Shown: one piece after another, positions 1 through 5,171 of the stretch | Position numbering within the stretch: position 1 is the first letter of the stretch | Layout of the letters: every line of letters starts with the position of its first letter | Position numbers and translations under genes: made by a program | NCBI GenBank assembly: GCA_026985755.1 | Contig: JALSPX010000245.1 | Span: 1 to 7,614, forward strand | Reading direction: 5' to 3' | Source of the DNA: Sulfurovum sp. | GTDB lineage: Bacteria; Campylobacterota; Campylobacteria; Campylobacterales; Sulfurovaceae | DNA length: 7,614 nucleotides | The notes under the pieces: generated by a model | Database searches by the model: none | Seen by the model: only the letters and a program-made list of their open reading frames with translations | Told to the model about the DNA's origin: nothing

Positions 1-965
1 TCTACAGAGACCAGTGCTTTGATGCCAGATTTGACTCTCATCACTTCTGTTGGCGTAGTACCCATGATACTATCTAGTGTATCGACAGCAGATTTTTTAC
101 TCAGTACCTCAAGGTATTTACCAACGAGCACAAAAGTGATAATCATCACCACCGAATCGAAATAGACTTCTCCATGTTGTGTGACCATGGCGTAGATAGA
201 GTAAATATAAGCCAAGAGAGCCCCCGAGGCTACAAGGGTATCCATATTGACAATATGATTTTTATATCCGTAGTAGGCACCTCGAAAAAATATCCACCCA
301 GAGTAAAAGAGTACAGGCGTTGCAAGTATGAACTCTGCCACATTAAGAATATCTTTAAAGGATTGTTGTATACCAGAAAAATATCCTGCATAATGGGCAA
401 TAGCCAGCCACATGATATTCATAGAACCAAATACCGCTACAAGAATACGCATGTAGTAGGATTTTCGTGTTTTGCTTGCTCTCTCTTCTTGTAAGCTTGC
501 ATCATAGGGGTAGGCATTATAGCCGATAGTACGTATGGTTTCTATAATCTTAGAGAGTGTCAACTCTTCTGGATCCCAGACTACTTTGGCTTTATTATTG
601 GTATAGTTTATGGAGGCTTCTAGGATGCCTTCTAATTTATGTAGTACCTTTTCATTGAGCCAAACACAAGCAGAGCAGTGAATCCCTTCGATAATCAGGT
701 TAATCTCATAAAGTCCATCTTGGTTTACTTTAATATATTTATTTTTAAACCCTTCAAGGTCAAATTTCTCTAGGTCATCCATCCTTTGTGTTGCAGGCTG
801 TAGTGGGGTGTTACCAAGTTTGTCATAAAAAGAATCTAGACCTTCATTATTGAGTAGGTGGTAAACGCCTTGACATCCTTTACAACAAAAATAGTGTGTC
901 TCTTCTTTTATCATGACTTCTTCATCAAAAGTAAGATTGCAGTGTGTACAGGTGACGGTTGCCAA
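1..965 (-). CDS. ccoI: Copper-transporting P1B-type ATPase, CcoI/FixI-like (N-terminal part, runs off the window)
   Basis: I translated 321 codons on the minus strand without a stop; the 3' part lies beyond position 1. Residues 6-50 form the zinc-ribbon-like metal-binding region found at the N terminus of FixI/CcoI ATPases (CTHC at 6-9, CCKGC at 27-31). Residues 85-155 are an HMA domain with GIHCSACVW (C97, C100). Four membrane segments follow, at about 170-192, 206-227, 241-260 and 268-285, with the family motifs NMDTLVASG and ITFVLVGKYLE. The phosphorylation motif, CPC and ATP-binding domains would be outside the window. In this family the protein moves Cu(I) across the inner membrane for assembly of cbb3 cytochrome oxidase. 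The start is TTG at 965-963, with AAGGA (976-972) six bases upstream. An in-frame TGA at 980-978 excludes a longer reading frame, and the next in-frame ATG (residue 18) would lose the first CxxC. A generic CopA is less likely because of the cysteine-rich N terminus. Confidence 0.9.
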   Translation of the reverse strand, partial: MATVTCTHCNLTFDEEVMIKEETHYFCCKGCQGVYHLLNNEGLDSFYDKLGNTPLQPATQRMDDLEKFDLEGFKNKYIKVNQDGLYEINLIIEGIHCSACVWLNEKVLHKLEGILEASINYTNNKAKVVWDPEELTLSKIIETIRTIGYNAYPYDASLQEERASKTRKSYYMRILVAVFGSMNIMWLAIAHYAGYFSGIQQSFKDILNVAEFILATPVLFYSGWIFFRGAYYGYKNHIVNMDTLVASGALLAYIYSIYAMVTQHGEVYFDSVVMIITFVLVGKYLEVLSKKSAVDTLDSIMGTTPTEVMRVKSGIKALVSV

Positions 966-998
966 GAGATTTCCTTCTCATCATAGATTGAGTGTATT

Positions 999-1016
999 TT
1001 ATCTAAATATAGATAA
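999..1016. repeat. 18-bp perfect inverted repeat between divergent genes
   Basis: TTATCTA-AATA-TAGATAA is a perfect 7-bp dyad with a 4-bp centre. It sits between the start of the minus-strand ATPase gene and the plus-strand promoter at 1036-1044. It overlaps a possible minus-strand -10 (TAAAAT, complement of 996-1001) and abuts the -35 zone of the plus-strand promoter. An operator for a dimeric regulator is a reasonable inference, but AT-rich dyads also occur by chance, and I recognise no regulator's consensus here. Confidence 0.4.
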
Positions 1017-1035
1017 CACATTTTTGACTTTTTTT

Positions 1036-1044
1036 TGTTACAAT
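1036..1044 (+). promoter_or_regulatory. Extended -10 promoter for riboswitch and CAP-protein gene
   Basis: TGTTACAAT (TGn plus TACAAT) lies behind a long T-run and has the same build as TGTTATAAT at 7032-7040. Transcription would start near 1051, just before the riboswitch aptamer, giving a leader of about 150 nt. TTGACT at 1024-1029 is too close (9 bp) to serve as its -35. TATTAT at 1051-1056 is a weaker alternative -10. Confidence 0.55.
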
Positions 1045-1066
1045 GCAGAATATTATAAATAATATG

Positions 1067-1152
1067 TATGAAGAAAAGCTAAACTTACTGTGAAGTAAGG
1101 ACAGAAATCCACGGGTCTATAGATGCTATAGATAGCCGGGCTACCTCTCATA
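1067..1152 (+). promoter_or_regulatory. Cyclic di-GMP-I (GEMM-I) riboswitch aptamer
   Basis: Recognised from consensus blocks and pairing. P2 is TTACT (1085-1089) with AGTAA (1094-1098), closed by the GNRA tetraloop GTGA. The segment GGACAGAAATCCACGGGTC (1099-1117) matches the consensus GGACGCAAAGCCACGGGTC. P3 pairs TCTATA (1116-1121) with TATAGA (1127-1132) and is followed by GATAGCCGGG. The consensus GC before AAAC and GC before AAAG are CT (1079-1080) and AG (1103-1104) here, so their complementarity is kept by a double change. The G before them (G1078), the first A of AAA (A1105) and C1144 occupy the positions that contact the ligand in the solved family structure. P1 can form between TATGA-GA (1067-1074, A1072 bulged) and TCTCATA (1146-1152). 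The retained G1078 favours c-di-GMP over the cGAMP-specific variant. It lies upstream of a secreted-protein gene. Confidence 0.78.
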
Positions 1153-1174
1153 AGCCTTGTTGCTTATGTCTTTT
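1149..1174 (+). terminator. Riboswitch-controlled intrinsic terminator
   Basis: CATAAGC (1149-1155) pairs perfectly with GCTTATG (1162-1168) around the loop CTTGTT, followed by TCTTTT. The first four bases of the 5' arm (CATA, 1149-1152) also belong to the 3' strand of riboswitch stem P1, so P1 and the terminator cannot both form. I infer that ligand-stabilised P1 blocks the terminator, making this an ON switch for c-di-GMP. The T-run is interrupted by one C, so the terminator is moderate rather than strong. Confidence 0.68.
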
Positions 1175-1204
1175 CGGATATACAGCAAAAAGGAATAAAC
1201 ACAC

Positions 1205-2734
1205 ATGAAATCTCTACTTAGCGCTGCTCTTTTTTTCTCATTTACCTATCTAAATGCTGGTGTTGAACTAGATTATCTTAATAGTTTACGTGCAAAAACA
1301 GGTCTTCCAGCATTTGGTATCCAGTCGAATCTTACTGCAGCGGCACAAAACCATAGTGCTTATATGCAAACCAATAATATTTCAGGACATTATGAAGAGC
1401 GTACAAAATCTGGATATACAGGTGATGCACCATGGAATAGAACTGTCTACGCAGGATATCAGTATTTTTATGTTTCAGAGAATGTATCTTATGGCTCTAA
1501 CGCAACGTACCAAAGCTCTATAGATGGATTGTTTTCGGCAATATATCATCGTTTTGGTTTTTTGACGCTCTCATTGGATGAAGTGGGTATAGGAATAAGC
1601 AACAGCAAGCAGTTTTATACTTATGATATGGGAAATAGTAGATTAAATAGCTTGTGTGCTGGTGCCTCTTATGTTGGTACGGAGTCGTATTATCTGCCCT
1701 GTGCAGATACAAGTAAAAAAGTTTCTGCATCAAGCTTTGAAGCAGCAGATGATGCGATAAAAGCGACAGCACCGGATTTGGTTTTGTGGCCGGCAGAAAA
1801 TAGCAATGACATCCCACCTGTTTTTTATGAGGAGTCTCCAGATCCTCTACCTTCTCATAGTGTAACAGGGTATCCTATTAGTGTACAGTTTAATGATGAG
1901 AAAATCTCTGCTGCACCTACTGTCTCCAGTTTCACATTGAGTGATGCATCAGGCAAGCAGTTAAATACATTGATATCGATGAATAAATCAAACGACCCAA
2001 ACCAACGTTTTTCTGCATATCAATATGCACTTTTTCCTGAGAAAAGATTAGAGTGGGGTAGTGAATATATCGCTGAAATTATTTATAATATTAATGGGGT
2101 GCAACAAACAAAAAATTGGCATTTTACGACACGGTCACTTGCCAATAAAGCAGCAAAATTTTATCGTATAGAAAATACGAAAGAGATTTCTTTAAATATA
2201 GTTGCTGGTACTACGTATGCTATTTATGTAGTGCCAAATGATACAAACGATCAAATAGGGGGAGTCTCTTATAGCTATACAGGTAATGCACTCGATTTTG
2301 ATTATATCGATGCCAATACATTATTGGTAAGTATGACAGGTATTTCTGGAAATGATGCAATTTTTACCTTTTCAAATGGGCAAAAAATAACTTTAACGAT
2401 AGCCAATTCTGACACTGCCGTAGTGCCTTCCACTGATACGTTAGTTATGGATGCAACTGCATCTTCATCCTCAGTGACAGATACAGATCAAGATGGTATC
2501 CCTGATACGCTAGATACAGATGATGATAATGACGGGATATCAGACAGTGATGAACTTGCCAATGGCTTAAACCCACTGAATACGTCCGATGCGCAAGCTG
2601 ATTTTGATAATGATGGGTTCTCTAATGCCATAGAGATTTCAGTAGGTTCTGACATGAGAGATACAAATGAAAAACCAGTATGGGCACCCGTTATGATGGA
2701 TAATATTGTAATTATGGTGCCATCATTTTCTTAA
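1205..2734 (+). CDS. Secreted CAP/SCP-domain protein with Ig-like region and calcium-binding TSP3 repeats
   Basis: Encodes 509 residues. A Sec signal peptide occupies 1-18 (likely cleavage LNA|G). Residues 22-145 are a CAP (SCP/PR-1, YkwD-like) domain: LNSLRAKTGLPAF, AAAQNHSAYM, SGHYEE, VSENVSYG, AIYHRFGFL and EVGIG are family landmarks, with His62, Glu92 and His115 as the cavity residues. C151 and C166 could form a disulfide. Residues 200-310 resemble a bacterial Ig-like domain ending in NWHFTTR, and 311-405 form a further beta-rich stretch. Residues 426-490 are acidic thrombospondin type-3-like repeats (DTDQDGIPD, DDDNDGISD, DFDNDGFSN) expected to bind calcium. The tail PVMMDNIVIMVP (495-506) recurs in the next gene's product. 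AAGGA (1190-1194) precedes the ATG by 10 bases. The biochemical role is unknown; bacterial CAP proteins are extracellular and of mostly undefined activity. Expression is probably controlled by the upstream riboswitch. Confidence 0.88.
   Translation: MKSLLSAALFFSFTYLNAGVELDYLNSLRAKTGLPAFGIQSNLTAAAQNHSAYMQTNNISGHYEERTKSGYTGDAPWNRTVYAGYQYFYVSENVSYGSNATYQSSIDGLFSAIYHRFGFLTLSLDEVGIGISNSKQFYTYDMGNSRLNSLCAGASYVGTESYYLPCADTSKKVSASSFEAADDAIKATAPDLVLWPAENSNDIPPVFYEESPDPLPSHSVTGYPISVQFNDEKISAAPTVSSFTLSDASGKQLNTLISMNKSNDPNQRFSAYQYALFPEKRLEWGSEYIAEIIYNINGVQQTKNWHFTTRSLANKAAKFYRIENTKEISLNIVAGTTYAIYVVPNDTNDQIGGVSYSYTGNALDFDYIDANTLLVSMTGISGNDAIFTFSNGQKITLTIANSDTAVVPSTDTLVMDATASSSSVTDTDQDGIPDTLDTDDDNDGISDSDELANGLNPLNTSDAQADFDNDGFSNAIEISVGSDMRDTNEKPVWAPVMMDNIVIMVPSFS
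2687..2722 (+). other. C-terminal tail motif, copy 1 (PVMMDNIVIMVP)
   Basis: Residues 495-506 of the CAP protein, three residues from the stop. It matches PVMIGDITIFVP of the protease at P, V, M, I, I, V and P in register, with D/N-type residues in the middle. The DNA also shares 13 identical bases, cacccgttatgat (2685-2697 and 3634-3646). The tail follows directly after the calcium repeats. Confidence 0.75.
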
Positions 2735-2745
2735 GGGTTTCTCTC

Positions 2746-2776
2746 ATACTAAGGCAGATACAATATTGTCTAGTAT
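2746..2776 (+). repeat. AT-rich inverted repeats in the spacer between the two secreted-protein genes
   Basis: ATACTA (2746-2751) is complementary to TAGTAT (2771-2776). Between them is the 10-bp palindrome ACAATATTGT (2760-2769). No T-run follows, so this is not a convincing terminator. It could be an RNA stem or processing site in a two-gene transcript. Its 3' arm shares bases 2774-2776 with the hairpin over the protease start. Confidence 0.35.
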
Positions 2777-2828
2777 AAACTACCTACTAAAATTTCGAAT
2801 TTACACCCAAAGGTTTAGGTAGTTTATG
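2774..2828 (+). promoter_or_regulatory. Hairpin covering the protease ribosome binding site and start codon
   Basis: TATAAACTACCTA (2774-2786) pairs with TAGGTAGTTTATG (2816-2828): 12 Watson-Crick pairs plus one T-G pair. The 3' arm contains the AGG (2817-2819) six bases before the start and the ATG itself (2826-2828). Inside the loop AAATT-TCG-AATTT can form a small second stem, and AAAGG (2809-2813) remains single-stranded. In RNA this would hide the start site, which suggests translational control. The ligand or trigger is unknown. Confidence 0.5.
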
Positions 2829-3680
2829 AAAAAAATAGTTTTGCTAATGACATTTTTTAACATCATCTATTTTGCTTCTGCTGAAGTGAATGTATTGGAT
2901 AAAACAGCAAGAATTGTCAATGGAACACAAGTCTCCAGTAGTGATGAGACGTGGAGATTTATTGTCTCTTTGCAATGGAATGGTGGACACTATTGTGGTG
3001 GAAGTCTCATCGCTCCCAACTGGGTATTAACTGCAGCCCACTGTTTAATTGATGAGAAAAGTGGTAATCCCTATGTGGCAAAGAGTGGAGACACAGTAGG
3101 TGTGGGAAATTATCAACTTAATAAAATGAGGCAATACCATGTAAAGAGATTCATTGTACACCCTGATTTTAACAGCTATTCAATGGACAATGATATAGCA
3201 CTGATAGAGTTGAGTACCCCCACATACAATGTACCAAGTATTAATTATAATATACGTTCAGCATTACCTATTGCTACTCCAACAAAAGTAGCAGGCTGGG
3301 GACTTATGAGTGAAAATTCTAGTTATACCCCTAATGATTTACGTGAGGCACTCACCCCTATTGTAGATTATAATCAATGTAATCGTGCTTATGGAGGCGA
3401 GTTAACTCCAAACATGATTTGTGCAGGATACTTTACTCGCACAAGAGACAGTTGTCAAGGTGACAGTGGAGGACCACTGATTGTTAACAATACATTAGTA
3501 GGGATAGTAAGCTCGGGAAATGGTTGTGCTAAAGATGGTTACCCTGGGGTGTATACAAAAGTAAAAAATTATGCAAACTGGATACATACATATCTCCCAA
3601 AAGTTGAAATCTTTACACCTGTTGAACATTTGACACCCGTTATGATAGGAGATATCACAATATTTGTACCCTATAAATAG
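2826..3680 (+). CDS. Secreted trypsin-like serine protease (peptidase family S1) with C-terminal tail
   Basis: Encodes 284 residues. The signal peptide is 1-19 (ASA|E) and a short propeptide is 20-29. The activation site is R29|IVNG, as in trypsinogen-type zymogens. The triad is His72 (TAAHC), Asp123 (DNDIALIEL) and Ser214 (DSCQGDSGGPL). Asp208, six residues before the serine, sits at the bottom of the S1 pocket and predicts cleavage after Arg or Lys. Cysteine pairs 57-73, 185-199 and 210-234 match the three conserved disulfides, fitting an oxidising location outside the cytoplasm. The S1 fold ends near residue 258 (NYANWIHTYLP). A 26-residue extension follows, containing PVMIGDITIFVP (271-282), shared with the CAP protein upstream. 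The gene is 91 bp downstream of the CAP gene in the same direction, with no clear promoter or terminator between, so cotranscription under the riboswitch is likely. The natural substrate is unknown; the co-exported CAP protein is one candidate. Confidence 0.92.
   Translation: MKKIVLLMTFFNIIYFASAEVNVLDKTARIVNGTQVSSSDETWRFIVSLQWNGGHYCGGSLIAPNWVLTAAHCLIDEKSGNPYVAKSGDTVGVGNYQLNKMRQYHVKRFIVHPDFNSYSMDNDIALIELSTPTYNVPSINYNIRSALPIATPTKVAGWGLMSENSSYTPNDLREALTPIVDYNQCNRAYGGELTPNMICAGYFTRTRDSCQGDSGGPLIVNNTLVGIVSSGNGCAKDGYPGVYTKVKNYANWIHTYLPKVEIFTPVEHLTPVMIGDITIFVPYK
3636..3671 (+). other. C-terminal tail motif, copy 2 (PVMIGDITIFVP)
   Basis: Residues 271-282 of the protease, two residues before the stop and outside the S1 fold. 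Equivalent to the tail of the CAP protein. The pattern is PVM, two variable residues, D/N, then alternating isoleucines and VP, compatible with one beta strand. It lacks the arginine-rich end of GlyGly-CTERM-type anchors, an LPxTG motif and the long hydrophobic stretch of a membrane anchor. Confidence 0.75.
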
Positions 3681-3699
3681 CAGAGATACATTTTTTTCT

Positions 3700-3728
3700 T
3701 TGACATTTCAGTTAAGAAACTATATAAT
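3700..3728 (+). promoter_or_regulatory. Consensus sigma-70 promoter for rho
   Basis: TTGACA (3700-3705) and TATAAT (3723-3728) are both perfect hexamers separated by the optimal 17 bp. Transcription should begin near 3735, giving a leader of about 59 nt before rho. It lies just after the protease gene, whose end shows a T-run (3691-3697) but no hairpin. Confidence 0.85.
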
Positions 3729-3739
3729 ACAATACTTAC

Positions 3740-3754
3740 ACGTTAATTTAACGT
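3740..3754 (+). repeat. 15-nt palindrome at the start of the rho transcript
   Basis: ACGTTAA-T-TTAACGT is a perfect 7-bp dyad around one base, located a few bases after the predicted transcription start. As DNA it fits an operator for a dimeric repressor. As RNA a one-base loop cannot close, so only about the outer 5-6 pairs could form a hairpin. Rho genes are often autoregulated through their leader; whether this element takes part is not known. Confidence 0.45.
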
Positions 3755-3793
3755 AATACTTTCATAATTCATACCCAAAAAACAAGAGGACAT

Positions 3794-5122
3794 ATGAGCG
3801 ATAACAAAAAATCTTCTGGCAACAACGCCAACAAAAAAAACAATAGAACCCACATTCCAGTCAATGGACACAAAATTGAAGACCTTCAAAAACTTCCCCT
3901 TGCGGAACTTGTAAATATAGCAAAAGAAGTCAAAGTTGAAAATCCCAATGAATTTCAAAGAAAAGACCTTATTTTTGAAATCTTAAAATCACAAGTCTCT
4001 GCGGGAGGCTTTATCCTCTATACAGGTATTTTGGAGATTATGAATGATGGCTATGGTTTTTTACGCTCGATAGATGGAAACTTTGCAAACTCATCGAATG
4101 ACACCTATGTGTCTGGTACACAGGTCAAACGTTTTGCATTACGTAATGGTGACATTGTCACAGGGCAAGTGCGTTCTCCTAAAGATCAAGAGAAGTATTA
4201 TGCACTGCTAAAAATAGAAGCGATTAACTACCTGCCACCAGAAAAGTCTAAACAGCGTCCACTGTTTGATAACCTTACACCACTCTATGCGTCAGAACAG
4301 CTTAAAATGGAGTATAACCCAGTCAAAATGACAGGACGTGTGCTTGATCTTTTTGCACCTATCGGTAAAGGACAAAGAGCACTCATCGTAGCCCCTCCTC
4401 GTACAGGTAAAACTGAGCTTCTCAAAGAGCTGGCACATGGGGTGACACACAATAACCCCAATGCCTCACTCATGGTACTACTGGTAGATGAAAGACCAGA
4501 AGAGGTGACTGATATGCAGCGTTCGGTCAAAGGTGAAGTCTATGCATCTACGTTTGATTTGCCTGCACAAAACCATGTACGTACAGCCGAAATGGTGATA
4601 GAAAAAGCCAAAAGACGTGTCGAGATGGGAAAAGATGTGGTGATACTGCTAGACTCTATTACCCGTCTTGCACGTGCATACAACACAGTCACACCAAGTT
4701 CTGGTAAAGTACTCTCTGGTGGGGTGGATGCCAATGCACTCCATAAACCAAAACGCTTCTTCGGTGCTGCTAGAAATATAGAAGAGGGTGGGTCACTGAC
4801 CATCATTGCCACTGCATTGATAGATACAGGTTCTCGTATGGATGAAGTGATTTTTGAAGAGTTTAAAGGTACAGGTAACTCCGAAGTAGTCCTAAGCCGT
4901 CATGTCTCAGAGCGTCGTATCTATCCTGCTATAGATGTCACTAAATCTGGTACACGTAAAGAAGAGCTTATGGTAGATGCCCTTACGCTACAAAAAGTGT
5001 GGGCACTACGTAATGCAATGCAAAACATGGAAGAGGTTGAGGGTCTTAAATTCCTTTTCTCTAAAATGATGAAAACCAAATCGAATGAAGAGTTCCTATC
5101 TATTATGAATGAAGGCGCGTAA
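3794..5122 (+). CDS. rho: Transcription termination factor Rho
   Basis: A 442-residue RNA-dependent helicase/ATPase that, as a hexamer, ends transcription of untranslated RNA. A polar Asn/Lys-rich N terminus (1-20) precedes the Rho_N helical domain (about 28-66) and the RNA-binding cold-shock-like domain (about 73-145) with RNP1 motif DGYGFLR (85-91). The ATPase core shows Walker A APPRTGKT (200-207), DERPEEV (232-238), Walker B VVILLD (282-287), the secondary RNA-site loop around GGVDANALHKPKRFFGAAR, and SERRIYPAIDV near 372-382. The length is normal apart from the short N-terminal tail. Start ATG follows AGAGGA (3785-3790) by three bases. The gene has its own consensus promoter. Threonine in the P-loop (PPRTGKT, against PPKAGKT in Escherichia coli) is usual, to my knowledge, for Campylobacterota Rho. 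Confidence 0.98.
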   Translation: MSDNKKSSGNNANKKNNRTHIPVNGHKIEDLQKLPLAELVNIAKEVKVENPNEFQRKDLIFEILKSQVSAGGFILYTGILEIMNDGYGFLRSIDGNFANSSNDTYVSGTQVKRFALRNGDIVTGQVRSPKDQEKYYALLKIEAINYLPPEKSKQRPLFDNLTPLYASEQLKMEYNPVKMTGRVLDLFAPIGKGQRALIVAPPRTGKTELLKELAHGVTHNNPNASLMVLLVDERPEEVTDMQRSVKGEVYASTFDLPAQNHVRTAEMVIEKAKRRVEMGKDVVILLDSITRLARAYNTVTPSSGKVLSGGVDANALHKPKRFFGAARNIEEGGSLTIIATALIDTGSRMDEVIFEEFKGTGNSEVVLSRHVSERRIYPAIDVTKSGTRKEELMVDALTLQKVWALRNAMQNMEEVEGLKFLFSKMMKTKSNEEFLSIMNEGA

Positions 5123-5142
5123 TAAAAGCGATAGCTTTTATT
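5121..5142 (+). terminator. Hairpin at the rho stop codon (terminator-like, no separate U-tract)
   Basis: AATAAAAGC (5121-5129) pairs perfectly with GCTTTTATT (5134-5142) around a GATA loop, beginning inside the rho stop codon. The T-rich 3' arm is part of the stem and is followed by CAATGAG, so it is not a classical intrinsic terminator. It ends 9 bp before murI and may act as a partial terminator, an RNA 3'-end protector or a modulator of murI translation. Confidence 0.5.
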
Positions 5143-5143
5143 C

Positions 5144-5171
5144 AATGAGTAATGAGAAATGAGAAATTAAA
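5144..5171 (+). repeat. Heptamer tandem repeat spanning the murI start
   Basis: Four 7-base units, AATGAGT, AATGAGA, AATGAGA and AATTAAA, run without gaps across the murI start codon (5152-5154). They produce three ATGs in three different frames (5145, 5152, 5159). The pattern resembles the GAATGAG units at 6935-6969, but the repeat is short and imperfect. Confidence 0.55.

Noticed and set aside
174..494. Plus-strand open frame of 106 codons
   Set aside because: It is antisense to the copper ATPase gene, which carries clear domain motifs; there is no signal sequence, family motif or promoter for the plus-strand frame.
1024..1044. TTGACT plus TACAAT as a -35/-10 pair
   Set aside because: The gap is only 9 bp, far from 17; the extended -10 alone is the better reading.
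1138..1157. Alternative antiterminator GGGCT with AGCCT, which would make the riboswitch an OFF switch
   Set aside because: It is only five pairs including a wobble. The P1 pairing 1067-1074 with 1146-1152 explains the overlap with the terminator better, though the OFF model is not excluded.
1518..1817. Minus-strand open frame inside the CAP-protein gene
   Set aside because: It is a shadow of the real coding frame and has no recognisable motif or ribosome binding site.
3691..3697. T-run after the protease gene as an intrinsic terminator
   Set aside because: No adequate hairpin precedes it; CTAT-AA-ATAG is too short with an impossible loop.
3743..3958. Minus-strand open frame across the rho promoter
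   Set aside because: It is antisense to the rho leader and N terminus, with a Phe/Val-rich composition produced by the A-rich plus strand.
4285..5145. Several minus-strand open frames within rho
   Set aside because: They lie antisense to a highly conserved gene and read as low-complexity serine-rich peptides typical of the opposite strand.
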